From assembly GCF_016862575.1 (NCBI RefSeq), contig NZ_BONF01000045.1, positions 1 to 64,000 of the forward strand: a stretch of DNA of 64,000 nucleotides. Reading direction: 5' to 3'. Within the stretch, counting starts at the first letter, position 1, and each line of letters begins with the position of its first letter. This DNA is from Catellatospora bangladeshensis (GTDB lineage Bacteria; Actinomycetota; Actinomycetes; Mycobacteriales; Micromonosporaceae). The notes below the pieces were generated by a model. It did not search any database, was not told the DNA's origin, and was given only the letters and a program-made list of their open reading frames with translations. A program made the position numbers and the translations under genes. Positions 52,776 through 61,623 of this stretch are shown here, piece by piece.

Positions 52776-52807
52776 AAAGGGGCGCCCGGTCCGCCGGGCG
52801 CCCCTTT
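52776..52807. terminator. Bidirectional hairpin between mpa and lhgO
   Basis: Perfect 14-bp stem AAAGGGGCGCCCGG / CCGGGCGCCCCTTT with a 4-nt loop and T/A runs on both sides, placed between convergent stops. Confidence 0.9.
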
Positions 52808-52820
52808 CCGCTGCGTGAGG

Positions 52821-54017
52821 TCAGGCCGCCAGGTCGGCGGGCAGCCGCGACACGATGTGCTTGGCGATCTCGAACGAGCTGGTCGCCGCGGGGGAGGGCG
52901 CGTTGAGCACGTGCACCTGCCGCTCCGCCTCCACGATCAGGAAGTCGTCGACCAGGCCGCCGTCGGGGCGGATCGCCTGGGCGCGCACCCCGGCACCGGC
53001 CGGCACGATGTCCTCGCCGGTCAGCACGGGCACCAGCCGGGCCAGGCTGGCCGCGAACTTCTTGCGCGACAGCGAGCGGTGCACCTCGGTCAGGCCGTAC
53101 CGGTAGTGCTTGCGGGCCAGCGCCCAGAGCCCGGAGTAGGTCACCTCGTCCCAGACGTCCCGCGGGCTGATCTTCCCCCACGAGTAGCCCTCGCGGGCGG
53201 TGGCCAGCACCGCGTTCGGGCCCGCGTGCACGGTGCCGTCGATCATCTTGGTCAGGTGCACGCCCAGGAACGGGAACTGCGGGTCCGGCACCGGGTAGAT
53301 CAGGCCCTTGACCAGGTCGCGGCGCTGCGGGGTCAGCTCGTAGTACTCCCCGCGGAACGGGACGATGCGCACCGGGGTGTCGACCCCGGCCATCCGGGAG
53401 ATCCGGTCGGCGTGCAGGCCCGCGCAGTTGATCAGCACGTCGGCGATGATCTCGCCCTTGGTGGTGGTCACCACCACGCCGCCCGCGCGCTGCCGGATCG
53501 CGGTGACCTCGGTCTCGGTACGCAGGTCCGCGCCGCCCTCGGCGAGCAGCTCGGCGATGCGGCGGCACACCGCGCCGAAGTCAACGATGCCGGTGGAGGC
53601 GACGTGCAGCGCGGCGACGGCGGCCACGTGCGGCTCGTACTCGGCGGCCTCGGCCTGGCCGATGAGCTTCACGGGCAGCCCGTTGGCGACCGAGCGCTGG
53701 TGCAGGTCCTGCAGGCGGGGCAGCTCGGACTCGTCCGTCGCCACGATCAGCTTGCCGCAGATGTCGTACGCCAGGCCCTGCTCCTTGCAGAACTCGACCA
53801 TCGACGCGCTGCCGGCCTTGCACAGGGTGGCCTTGAGGCTGCCGGGCTTGTAGTAGACGCCCGCGTGGATCACGCCGGAGTTGTGGCCGGTCTGGTGCGC
53901 GGCCCAGCCCGCCTCCTTCTCGACCACCGTGACGGAGTCCTCAGGACGGTCCGTGAGCAGGCGATGCGCGACGGCAAGACCCACGATTCCGCCACCGACC
54001 ACCACAAACCTAGTCAT
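52821..54017 (-). CDS. lhgO: L-2-hydroxyglutarate oxidase (FAD-dependent)
   Basis: The 398-aa flavoenzyme of the DAO/GlpD superfamily has FAD-binding FVVVGGGIVGLAVAHRLL (about 4-21), HNSGVIHAGVYYKPGSLKA (about 45-63), which is the LhgO signature, and the C-terminal RAQAIRPDGGLVDDFLI. It oxidises L-2-hydroxyglutarate to 2-oxoglutarate. GGAGGAG precedes the ATG by 6 nt. It is divergent from the aminotransferase gene, and a -10 hexamer (TAAGCT) precedes it at 54054-54049. Confidence 0.9.
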   Translation of the reverse strand: MTRFVVVGGGIVGLAVAHRLLTDRPEDSVTVVEKEAGWAAHQTGHNSGVIHAGVYYKPGSLKATLCKAGSASMVEFCKEQGLAYDICGKLIVATDESELPRLQDLHQRSVANGLPVKLIGQAEAAEYEPHVAAVAALHVASTGIVDFGAVCRRIAELLAEGGADLRTETEVTAIRQRAGGVVVTTTKGEIIADVLINCAGLHADRISRMAGVDTPVRIVPFRGEYYELTPQRRDLVKGLIYPVPDPQFPFLGVHLTKMIDGTVHAGPNAVLATAREGYSWGKISPRDVWDEVTYSGLWALARKHYRYGLTEVHRSLSRKKFAASLARLVPVLTGEDIVPAGAGVRAQAIRPDGGLVDDFLIVEAERQVHVLNAPSPAATSSFEIAKHIVSRLPADLAA

Positions 54018-54048
54018 TTCACTCCTCCGCCCGGCCGCAACGGCGTCG

Positions 54049-54108
54049 AGCTTAGGCCATTCGGACCTCCGGCCGACTGGCGACCGCCCTGGTCCGGTGG
54101 CCTACACT
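54049..54108. promoter_or_regulatory. Divergent promoter region of lhgO and the glycan genes
   Basis: Minus strand TAAGCT (54054-54049) for lhgO; plus strand TACACT (54103-54108) for the aminotransferase. No palindrome is evident. Confidence 0.45.
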
Positions 54109-54138
54109 TCTCGGGTCGCTCACAAGGGGAGGTCCCAC

Positions 54139-55284
54139 ATGTCTGACGTCATCGCGCTCGGCCAGCCCACGGTCGGCGAGCCGGAGCTCGCCGCCATCGC
54201 CGAGGTGTTCGCGTCAGGCTGGCTGTCGGGGGCCGGTCCCACCTGCAAGAAGTTCGAGGAGCGCTTCGCCGCCGCGATGGGCGTGCAGCACGCGCTGACC
54301 ACGAGCAACTGCGGCTCGGCGCTGCACCTGGCGCAGCTGGTGCTGGGCGTGAAGCCGGGCGACGAGGTGATCGTGGGCGACTACACCTTCCCGGCGACCG
54401 GCCACTCGGTGATGTGGACCGGGGCCCGCCCCGTCTTCGCCGACGTGCGCCCCGACACCTGGACCATCGACCCGGCCGTGGTCGAGTCCCTGATCACCCC
54501 GCGCACCGTGGGCATCATCGCGGTCGACGCGTTCGGCCAGCCGGCCGACTACGACGAGCTGCGCGCCATCGCCGACAAGCACGGCCTGTTCGTCATCGAG
54601 GACGCGGCCTGCTCGGCCGGTGCGACGTACAAGGGCCGCCCGGCGGGCAGCCTGGCCGACATCGCCACGTTCAGCTTCCACGGCCGCAAGGGCATCACCT
54701 CGGGCGAGGGCGGCGCGCTGGTCACCGACCGCGCCGACCTGGCCGCCAAGGCCCGCAAGCTGCACACCTACGGCGTCGAGGGCGCGCTGACCCGCGCCGA
54801 GCTGTCCAAGCTGCCCATCCCGACCTTCGACGAGCTGGGCTACAACTACCGGCTCTCCGACATCCAGGCCGCGATCATGCTGGCCCAGCTGGACCGGCTG
54901 CCCGAGCTGCTCGCCGTCAAGCGCCGCATCGCGGCCCGCTACGGCGAGCTGTTCAAGGACCACGAGCTGATCACCGTCCCGTTCGAGGCGCCCGACCGCG
55001 AGCACCCCTGGCAGTCGTACGTGGTGACGCTGGACCCGGCGGTCAGCCGCGCCGAGGTCGCCATGGCGCTGCGCGAGCGCGGCGTGCAGTGCACCTTCGG
55101 CACCTACGCCTCGCACCTGCAGCCGCTGTACGGTGAGACCAACCCCTGCCCGGTCTCGGCGGACCTGTTCGACCGGCACCTGGCCATCCCGATGCACGCG
55201 AACCTGACCGACGCGCAGGTCGAGACGGTCGCGGCCACCCTGATCCAGGTCGTCGACTCCCTCGCCGCCGGCCGCGCCAACTAA
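54139..55284 (+). CDS. DegT/DnrJ/EryC1/StrS-family sugar aminotransferase
   Basis: The 381-aa PLP enzyme converts a nucleotide-linked keto-sugar into an amino sugar. The PLP lysine is in FSFHGRKGITSGEGGAL (about 177-193). TSNCGSALHLA and VIVGDYTFPATGHSV match the family's PLP-phosphate region, and LGYNYRLSDIQAAI is near residue 233. GGGGAGG precedes the ATG. It heads a run of genes for glycan modification on the same strand: epimerase, acetyltransferase and glycosyltransferase. Confidence 0.92.
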   Translation: MSDVIALGQPTVGEPELAAIAEVFASGWLSGAGPTCKKFEERFAAAMGVQHALTTSNCGSALHLAQLVLGVKPGDEVIVGDYTFPATGHSVMWTGARPVFADVRPDTWTIDPAVVESLITPRTVGIIAVDAFGQPADYDELRAIADKHGLFVIEDAACSAGATYKGRPAGSLADIATFSFHGRKGITSGEGGALVTDRADLAAKARKLHTYGVEGALTRAELSKLPIPTFDELGYNYRLSDIQAAIMLAQLDRLPELLAVKRRIAARYGELFKDHELITVPFEAPDREHPWQSYVVTLDPAVSRAEVAMALRERGVQCTFGTYASHLQPLYGETNPCPVSADLFDRHLAIPMHANLTDAQVETVAATLIQVVDSLAAGRAN

Positions 55285-55292
55285 GATCACTT

Positions 55293-55333
55293 CTGCGGCC
55301 CAGGCCGTTCCCCTCGTAACACCGCGGCCGCAG
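55293..55333 (+). terminator. Possible attenuator between aminotransferase and epimerase genes
   Basis: CTGCGGCC and GGCCGCAG form an 8-bp stem with a 25-nt loop in the 80-nt gap; CAGGCCGT is also repeated directly. Weak evidence. Confidence 0.35.
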
Positions 55334-55364
55334 GCCGTGCTCCTCCCTCCCAGAAAGGTCCGCA

Positions 55365-56297
55365 ATGTCAAAGAAGACCGTCTTCATCACCGGAGGCGCC
55401 GGTTTCATCGGCCTGCACGTGGTCCGGCTGCTGCTGGAGAAGGACTACCAGGTCCGGATCTTTGACAACATGTCGCGCGGCGACCGCGAGCGCATCGACG
55501 AGCTGGTCAAGACCGGCAACGTCGAGCTGGTGGAGCAGGACGTGCGCTACGGCGGCGCCGTGCACGCGGCCATGAAGGGCTGCGAGTCGGTCATCCACCT
55601 GGCCGCGGTGTCGATCAACAAGAGCCAGGCGGACCCGTACGAGTCGATCGACATCAACGTCGTCGGCAACAACAACGTCTTCGCCGCCGCCGCCGACCAC
55701 GGCGTGCGCCGCATCGTGTTCGCCTCCTCGGCGTCGGTCTACGGCGACCCGAAGAAGCTGCCGATGCACGAGGACGACGAGCTCAGCCCGCTCACCCCGT
55801 ACTGCATCGCCAAGCGCACCGGCGAGGACCTGCTCGGCTTCTACCAGCGCAGCAAGGGCCTGAACTGGGTCGCCCTGCGCTTCTTCAACGTGTACGGCCC
55901 CGGCCAGAAGCCGACCGCGTACTACACCTCGGTCATCAACCACTTCGTCAAGCGCCTCAAGACCGGCCAGCCGCCGATCATCGACGGCAAGGGCGAGCAG
56001 TCGATGGACTTCATCCACGTGCACGACATCGCGCGCTCGGTCGTCGCGGCGCTGGAGTCGGAGCAGGGCAACGTGCCGGTCAACATCGGCACCGGCATCG
56101 ACACCACGGTGGCGTCGCTGGCCGAGATCCTGATCAAGGCCGTGGGCGTGGACGTGGAGCCGCAGTTCAACCCGCGCGAGGTGCTGGTCAGCCGCCGCGC
56201 GGCCGACATCACCCGGGCCAAGGAGGTCCTCGGCTGGGAGCCGACGATCACCGTGGGCGACGGCATGACCGACCTGATCAAGTCGGAGATCGGGTGA
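55365..56297 (+). CDS. NAD-dependent epimerase/dehydratase (extended SDR)
   Basis: The 310-aa enzyme has TGGAGFIGLHVVRLL (GxxGxxG, about 9-23), ASSASVYGDPKKLP near 125 and the catalytic YCIAK (about 150), features of nucleotide-sugar 4-epimerases and 4,6-dehydratases. The exact reaction is not readable. Its stop overlaps the acetyltransferase start (GTGA). A strong ribosome site (AGAAAGG) precedes the ATG. Confidence 0.9.
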   Translation: MSKKTVFITGGAGFIGLHVVRLLLEKDYQVRIFDNMSRGDRERIDELVKTGNVELVEQDVRYGGAVHAAMKGCESVIHLAAVSINKSQADPYESIDINVVGNNNVFAAAADHGVRRIVFASSASVYGDPKKLPMHEDDELSPLTPYCIAKRTGEDLLGFYQRSKGLNWVALRFFNVYGPGQKPTAYYTSVINHFVKRLKTGQPPIIDGKGEQSMDFIHVHDIARSVVAALESEQGNVPVNIGTGIDTTVASLAEILIKAVGVDVEPQFNPREVLVSRRAADITRAKEVLGWEPTITVGDGMTDLIKSEIG

Positions 56298-56743
56298 CCC
56301 AGCCGCATCCCGGCCTGCCGGAGAACCCGTACAACCCGCACGCGTGGATCATCGGGGAGCCGGTCATCGGGCCGGGCACCTGGATCGGCGCGTTCACGGT
56401 GATCGACGGGTCCGGCGGGCTGACGATCGGCTCCGGCTGTGACATCAGCTGCGGCGTGCAGATCTACACCCACTCGTCTGCACGCCGCTGCGTGTCCGGC
56501 CGCGCCTACCCCCAGGTCGACCGCGCGCCGGTGACCATCGGCGACCGCGTCTTCATCGGCGCGAACGCGACGATCATGATGGGCGTGACCATCGGCGACG
56601 GCGTCGTGATCGGCGCCGGCGCGGTGGTCACCAAGGACGTCCCCGCGGGCACCGTGGTGGCCGGCGTGCCGGCCCGCCCGGTGGCCGCGGTGGAGGTCGA
56701 CGGCACGGACGTACGCTTCACCCCCCTCGCGGCACACAGCTAG
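56294..56743 (+). CDS. Hexapeptide-repeat acyl/acetyltransferase
   Basis: The 149-aa protein is a left-handed beta-helix transferase with repeated hexapeptides (IGEPVIGPGTWIGAFTVIDG, IGSGCDISCGVQIYTHSS, IGDRVFIGANATIMMGV, IGDGVVIGAGAVVTKDVPAG). It likely N- or O-acetylates the amino sugar made by the two preceding genes. It is coupled by a 4-nt overlap. Confidence 0.9.
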   Translation: MTQPHPGLPENPYNPHAWIIGEPVIGPGTWIGAFTVIDGSGGLTIGSGCDISCGVQIYTHSSARRCVSGRAYPQVDRAPVTIGDRVFIGANATIMMGVTIGDGVVIGAGAVVTKDVPAGTVVAGVPARPVAAVEVDGTDVRFTPLAAHS

Positions 56744-56755
56744 GAGCCAGCGCCG

Positions 56756-57943
56756 GTGCGTATCGCGGTAGTCAACAACTTCTTCCCCCCTCGCGCGGGC
56801 GGCAGCTCGCACCTGTCGGAGTCCCTCGCCAAGGGCTACGCCGAGCAGGGCCACGAGGTCCTCGTCCTCACGGCGGCGTACCAGAACGCCCCCGCGGTGG
56901 AGGAGCGCGACGGCATGCGCATCGTGCGCCTGCCCGCCTGGATGCTCCCGCAGACCAGGCTCGCGGTCAGCTTCGACATCTCGTTCACCAGCCGGCCCAC
57001 CCTGCTGCGCGCCGTGCGCAAGCTGCTGGACGAGTTCAAGCCGGACGCCATCCACCAGCACGGCCAGTTCTTCGACCTGACCTGGGCGACCGCGCTCTAC
57101 GCGCGCAAGCGCCGGGTGCCGGTGCTGCTGTCCATCCACACCCGGCTGGAGAACCCCTCGGCGAGCTACGCCAAGGTGTTCCGCGGCCTCGACGCGCTGA
57201 TGGTCAAGCCGTTCATGCGCCGCTCCAAGCCCCGCCTGGTGGTCATGGACGTGCTGATGGACGAGTACATCCGGGACCGCTACCGCGGCGCGTACTCCGG
57301 CCTGGACTACATCCCGGTGGGTGTGGACCCGACCTGGGTGCGCGGCGGCGACGGCCGGGGCGTGCGCGAGAAGCACGGCCTGGGCGACGCCCCCGTGATC
57401 CTGTCGGTGGGCCACATCATCCCGCTGCGCGACCGGCTGATGCTGGTCGAGGCGCTGCCGAAGGTGCTCGCGGCGGTGCCGGACGCGAAGCTGCTGGTCG
57501 TCGGGCAGGTCTACTACCCGCTGTTCCTGGAGCGGGCCAAGGCCCTCGGCGTGGACCACGCGGTCATCAGCACCGGCCCGGTGGCCAAACGGGAGATCCC
57601 GGACTACCTGGCCGCGGCCACCGTCGAGTGCCACGAGCAGGGCTTCGGCATCGGCACGGCGAGCCTGGAGGCGATGGCCGGCGGCGTGCCGGTGGTCGTG
57701 CCGGCCCGCCCGGACAACTTCCCCGGCATCGGCCTGGAGGACGGGCAGAACATCCTGCTCTGCGCCCCCGGCGACGTGGAAGCGATGGCCGAGCGCCTCA
57801 TCGCGGGCCTGACCGACCCCGCCGTGGCCAAGCAGGTCGGCGCGAACGGCCAGGACCTGATCGACCAGCACTTCACCCTCCAGCGTGTGCTGGAGCGGCA
57901 CCTGGAAGTGCTCGGCACCATGGTGGCGGCCCGGGGCCGCTGA
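56756..57943 (+). CDS. GT4-family glycosyltransferase
   Basis: The 395-aa retaining glycosyltransferase has a GT-B fold: AVVNNFFPPRAGGSSHLSES at the N-terminus, VGHIIPLRDRLMLVEALPKV near 220 and the EX7E-type donor site HEQGFGIGTASLEAMAGGVP (about 293-312). GTG 56756 is 10 nt after GGAG. It probably transfers the modified sugar to a lipid or polysaccharide acceptor. A hairpin terminator follows. Confidence 0.9.
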   Translation: MRIAVVNNFFPPRAGGSSHLSESLAKGYAEQGHEVLVLTAAYQNAPAVEERDGMRIVRLPAWMLPQTRLAVSFDISFTSRPTLLRAVRKLLDEFKPDAIHQHGQFFDLTWATALYARKRRVPVLLSIHTRLENPSASYAKVFRGLDALMVKPFMRRSKPRLVVMDVLMDEYIRDRYRGAYSGLDYIPVGVDPTWVRGGDGRGVREKHGLGDAPVILSVGHIIPLRDRLMLVEALPKVLAAVPDAKLLVVGQVYYPLFLERAKALGVDHAVISTGPVAKREIPDYLAAATVECHEQGFGIGTASLEAMAGGVPVVVPARPDNFPGIGLEDGQNILLCAPGDVEAMAERLIAGLTDPAVAKQVGANGQDLIDQHFTLQRVLERHLEVLGTMVAARGR

Positions 57944-57962
57944 CCCCGAACGAAAGCTGAGG

Positions 57963-57987
57963 GGCCGTCCGCACATCGCGGGCGGCC
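57963..57987 (+). terminator. Hairpin after the glycosyltransferase
   Basis: GGCCGTCCGC / GCGGGCGGCC (one G-T pair), 5-nt loop, 20 nt past the stop. Confidence 0.7.
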
Positions 57988-58085
57988 TCGCCGCTTATCC
58001 GGGCTGATTCCCGTCGATCGCCCATGCGACGCGGGATGTTCAGCCCGCGTACACCAAGGCTGCAACAGGCCGTATACCAGCCGCG

Positions 58086-58097
58086 TAGGCTCGGCTC
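58086..58097 (+). promoter_or_regulatory. -10 hexamer before the ACP operon
   Basis: TAGGCT, 6 nt, then ATG 58098, so a leaderless transcript would begin at the mini-ORF described next. Confidence 0.45.
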
Positions 58098-58181
58098 ATG
58101 GCTCACGGTTCGGGGTATTTGCCCGGACTGTCCGAGCCGTACCCGCCGCGAGGATCTGGAGAACGACCGCCATGCCCCTGA
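58098..58181 (+). CDS. Candidate 27-codon leader ORF of the ACP operon
   Basis: ATG 58098 encodes 27 residues (MAHGSGYLPG..., Gly/Pro-rich) and its stop overlaps the ACP coding start by 10 nt. It starts where a leaderless transcript would start. It may couple translation to the ACP gene, or be chance. Confidence 0.3.
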   Translation: MAHGSGYLPGLSEPYPPRGSGERPPCP

Positions 58182-58411
58182 CCGAGCGCCTGCGCACCGT
58201 GTTCGCCGACGCCCTGCAGCTGCCGCCCGGCACCGACGTGGACCAGCTGAAGTACCGCGACATCGAGCAGTGGGACTCGCTGGGCCACATGACGCTCGTC
58301 GCCGCGATCGAGGACGAGTTCGGCGTGCAGCTCGACACCGACCAGGTCATCGACCTGTCCTCGTTCAAGGTCGCGGCCGACATGCTGCGCGACGCCGGCG
58401 TCGATGAGTGA
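58172..58411 (+). CDS. Acyl carrier protein
   Basis: The 79-aa protein has the 4'-phosphopantetheine serine in WDSLGHM (about 30-36), with helix II following, and acidic composition. It is a standalone ACP opening a five-gene operon of acyl activation and reduction, so it probably carries the acyl chain used by the ligase and reductase. GGAGAA precedes the ATG at a longer spacing. The stop overlaps the SDR start. Confidence 0.9.
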   Translation: MPLTERLRTVFADALQLPPGTDVDQLKYRDIEQWDSLGHMTLVAAIEDEFGVQLDTDQVIDLSSFKVAADMLRDAGVDE

Positions 58412-59159
58412 GCTGACCGGCCGCGTCGCCCTGGTCACGGGGGGCACCCGGGGCATCGGCCTGGCCACCGTACGCGCCCTGCGCGCGGCCGGGGCCACGG
58501 TCGTGCTCACCGGGCGTGACCAGGCCGCGGCCGAGAAGGTCGCCGCCGAGCACGGCGCGCACGGCCTGGCCCTGGAAGCGGGCGACTTCGCCGCCACCGG
58601 CGATCTCGTCAAGCGGGTCGCCGCCGAGCACGGCGGCCTGGACGTGCTGGTGGTCAACGCCGGGATCATGGAGAGCGGCCTGCTCGGCATGATCCGGGCC
58701 GCCGACGTGGCCCGCACGCTGGACGTCAACGTGGCCGGGGCGGTCGCCGCGGTGCAGGCCGCGAGCCGTGCGATGGCCCGCCGCCGCACCGCGCCCGACG
58801 GCACCACCCGCACCGGCGGCGCGATCGTGCTGCTCGCCTCCGTCGTCGGCACCCACGGCGCGGCCGGCCAGAGCGTGTACGCCGCCTCCAAGGCCGCCGT
58901 CGCCGCGCTGGCCCGCTCCGCCGCCCGCGAGCTGGGCGGGCGCGGCATCCGCGTCAACGCCGTGGCCCCGGGCGTGATCCGCACCGAGCTGACCGCCGCG
59001 CTGCCCGCCGAGGTCCTGGACAGGCAGGCCGCCGCCGCGCCGCTGGGCCGCCTCGGCGAGCCGGACGAGGTCGCCGACGTGATCCGCTTCCTGGCCGGCG
59101 ACGGCGCCCGCTACGTCACCGGGCAGGTGCTCGGCGTCGACGGAGGGCTGCTCCCGTGA
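58404..59159 (+). CDS. SDR-family oxidoreductase (FabG-like)
   Basis: The 251-aa enzyme has TGGTRGIGLATVRALRAAG (about 12-30), VNAGIMESG near 86 and the catalytic YAASK (about 158), and ends with VTGQVLGVDGG, all classical SDR features. It could reduce a 3-ketoacyl-ACP or oxidise a hydroxyl in the product. It overlaps the ACP and ligase genes at both ends. Confidence 0.9.
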   Translation: MSELTGRVALVTGGTRGIGLATVRALRAAGATVVLTGRDQAAAEKVAAEHGAHGLALEAGDFAATGDLVKRVAAEHGGLDVLVVNAGIMESGLLGMIRAADVARTLDVNVAGAVAAVQAASRAMARRRTAPDGTTRTGGAIVLLASVVGTHGAAGQSVYAASKAAVAALARSAARELGGRGIRVNAVAPGVIRTELTAALPAEVLDRQAAAAPLGRLGEPDEVADVIRFLAGDGARYVTGQVLGVDGGLLP

Positions 59160-60577
59160 CCCTGGTGGCGCCCACGGCCCGGCTCGTCGACGCGGCGACC
59201 GGGGCGGTGCTGGCCGGGGCGGAGCTGTCCGCCGAGGTCGCGCGGCACGCGGCCGGGTACACCGACGCGCCCGCCGGGGTCGTCTTCGCGCGCAGCGCGC
59301 TGACCACCGCGTCGGTGCTGCGCTACGCGGGTGCGTTCCGGGCGGGCCGCCCGGTGGCGCTGCTCGATCCGGCGCTGGCTCCCGCCGTGCTGGCCGACTT
59401 CGTGACCCGCTTCGAACCCGCCGTGGTGGTCGGGGTCGGCGAGGGCGGCGCCGGGGCGGAGTTGTGCGAGCTGCCCAAGGGCTACGACGACACCGAGCAC
59501 CCGGTCCTCGGCCGCTGCTGGGTGCGCCGGACCGCGCCCGCCGCACTGCCCCACCCGGACCTGGCCGTGCTGCTGGCGACGTCCGGCTCCACCGGCGATC
59601 CCAAGTTCGTGAGGCTGTCGCGGGCGGCCGTGCTGGCCAACGCGCACGCCATCGGCGACGCGCTGGCCCTGGGCCCGGACGAGATCGCCCCGACCAGCCT
59701 GCCGCTGTTCTACAGCTACGGCATGTCCGTGGTGAACAGCCACCTCGCGGCGGGCGCGACGCTGCTGGTGGTCGACGGCGGCGTGCTGGCCAAGGAGTTC
59801 TGGCAGGCCGTGGACGCCCACCAGGCGACGTCGCTGGCCGGGGTGCCCTACAACTACGAGATGCTGCACCGGATCCGGTGGCGGCCGGGGCGGCACCCGT
59901 CGCTGCGTACCCTCACCCAGGCCGGCGGGCGGCTGCGCGACGAGCTGATCCTGCACTTCCACGAGCAGATCAGCGCCTCCGGCGGGCGCTTCCACGTGAT
60001 GTGGGGCTGCACCGAGGCCGCGCCCCGGATGAGCACCCTGCCCGCCGACGGCCTGCCCGGCAGCGTCGGCTCGGTCGGCCCCGCGCTGCCCGGCGGCGCG
60101 TTCACGGTGCTCGCCGACGACGGCACCGAGTCCGCCGACCCGCACGTCACCGGCGAGCTGGTGTACCGCGGCCCGAACGTGATGATGGGCTACGCCACCG
60201 CCGTGGCCGACACGGCGCGCGGCGACGACCAGGCGGGCGCGCTGCGCACCGGCGACCTGGGCTACCTCGACGAGCGCGGGTTCGTGTGGCTCAAGGGGCG
60301 GCTCAAACGGTTCGGCAAGATCTTCGGGATCCGGGTCAACCTGCACGATATCGAGGACCTCGTCCGCGCCGACGGCCCGGCGGTCGCGGTGTCCGGCCCG
60401 GACAGGGTGGTGGTCTTCGTCGTGGGCATCGACGCCGAGGCCGCGCAGGCGCTGGCCGGGCGGCTGTCCGAGCGGCTCAGGGTGCACCGCACCGGCTTCG
60501 ACGTACGCCCCGTGGACGCGCTGCCGCAGCTGCCCAACGGCAAGATCGATTACCGTGCCCTGGAGGCCCTGGCATGA
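59156..60577 (+). CDS. AMP-dependent acyl/aryl ligase (ANL superfamily)
   Basis: The 473-aa enzyme has the ATP-binding loop LLATSGSTGDPKFVRLS (about 139-155), GELVYRGPNVMMGYA (about 336), the A7 core RTGDLGYLDERGFVWLKGR (about 363-381) and the A10 lysine in LPNGKIDYRAL (C-terminus). It activates a carboxylic acid as acyl-AMP and probably loads the ACP of the operon. It is shorter than typical acyl-CoA ligases at the N-terminus. GTGA overlap with the SDR gene. Confidence 0.88.
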   Translation: MTLVAPTARLVDAATGAVLAGAELSAEVARHAAGYTDAPAGVVFARSALTTASVLRYAGAFRAGRPVALLDPALAPAVLADFVTRFEPAVVVGVGEGGAGAELCELPKGYDDTEHPVLGRCWVRRTAPAALPHPDLAVLLATSGSTGDPKFVRLSRAAVLANAHAIGDALALGPDEIAPTSLPLFYSYGMSVVNSHLAAGATLLVVDGGVLAKEFWQAVDAHQATSLAGVPYNYEMLHRIRWRPGRHPSLRTLTQAGGRLRDELILHFHEQISASGGRFHVMWGCTEAAPRMSTLPADGLPGSVGSVGPALPGGAFTVLADDGTESADPHVTGELVYRGPNVMMGYATAVADTARGDDQAGALRTGDLGYLDERGFVWLKGRLKRFGKIFGIRVNLHDIEDLVRADGPAVAVSGPDRVVVFVVGIDAEAAQALAGRLSERLRVHRTGFDVRPVDALPQLPNGKIDYRALEALA

Positions 60578-61623
60578 CCGTGTTCACGCTCACCCAGCCC
60601 GAGCGGGAGGCACGGCTGCTGCCCGAGCTGGCCGAGCTGACCGAGCACCACCGCGCGCACAGCCCCGAGTACGCCCGCCTGCTCGCGGCCCTGGGCCACG
60701 GGCCGGGGACCGCGTACGACACGGTCGCGGACCTGCCCTGGCTGCCGGTGCGCCTGTTCAAGCATCACGAGCTGCGCAGCATCCCGGCCGGCGACGTGTT
60801 CAAGGTGCTCACCTCGTCCGGCACCACCGGCGACGTGAGCCGGATCTACCTGGACCGCGACGCCGCCGCGCTGCAGCAGCGCATGCTCTCGGTGACGATG
60901 CAGACCGTCATCGGGGCCAAGCGGCTGCCGATGCTGCTGGTCGACACGGTGTCGCTGTTCAAGAACCGCAGCTCCTTCTCCGCACGCGGAGCCGGGGTGC
61001 TGGGCATGATGAACTTCGGCCGCGACCACGTCTTCGTGCTCGACGAGCACGACCAGCCCGACCTGGACGCGGTCAAGGGCTTCCTGGCCAAGCACGGCGA
61101 CCAGCCGTTCCTGATCTTCGGTTTCACGTTCATGGCCTGGCAGTTCCTCTACGAGCTGGCCCGCGACAACGGGCTGGATTTGAGCAACGGCATCCTGATC
61201 CACAGTGGCGGCTGGAAGAAGCTGGCCGACCGCGCCGTCGACAACGACGAGTTCCGCCGCCGCTTCGCCGCCGACACCGGCCTGCGCCGCATCCACAACT
61301 TCTACGGCATGGTCGAGCAGATCGGGCTGACCTTCCTGGAGGGCCCGGACGGCGGCGGCCTCTACTGCCCCGACTTCTCCGACGTGATCGTGCGCGACCC
61401 GCACACCTGGGAGCCGGTGCCGCACGGCACGCCCGGCGTGGTCGAGGTGATCAGCACGCTGCCGCGCTCGTACCCGGGACATGTCCTGCTCACCGAGGAC
61501 CGAGGCGTGATCCACGGCGTCGACGACGGCGCCTGGCCCGGCAAGCGCTTCTCCATCCTGGGGCGGCTGCCCCGGGCCGAGGCGCGCGGCTGCAGCGACA
61601 CGTTCTCGGAGGCGAAGGCATGA
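60574..61623 (+). CDS. LuxE-like acyl-protein synthetase
   Basis: The 349-aa protein has the LuxE family's adenylation loop FKVLTSSGTTGDVSRIY (about 71-87) and VSLFKNRSSFSARGAG near 123, YGMVEQIGLTFLEGPDGGG near 242 and the ending PRAEARGCSDTF. LuxE activates fatty acids and hands them to LuxC for reduction. Together with the next gene it is an acyl reductase complex. ATGA overlaps join it to the neighbours. Confidence 0.88.
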   Translation: MTVFTLTQPEREARLLPELAELTEHHRAHSPEYARLLAALGHGPGTAYDTVADLPWLPVRLFKHHELRSIPAGDVFKVLTSSGTTGDVSRIYLDRDAAALQQRMLSVTMQTVIGAKRLPMLLVDTVSLFKNRSSFSARGAGVLGMMNFGRDHVFVLDEHDQPDLDAVKGFLAKHGDQPFLIFGFTFMAWQFLYELARDNGLDLSNGILIHSGGWKKLADRAVDNDEFRRRFAADTGLRRIHNFYGMVEQIGLTFLEGPDGGGLYCPDFSDVIVRDPHTWEPVPHGTPGVVEVISTLPRSYPGHVLLTEDRGVIHGVDDGAWPGKRFSILGRLPRAEARGCSDTFSEAKA

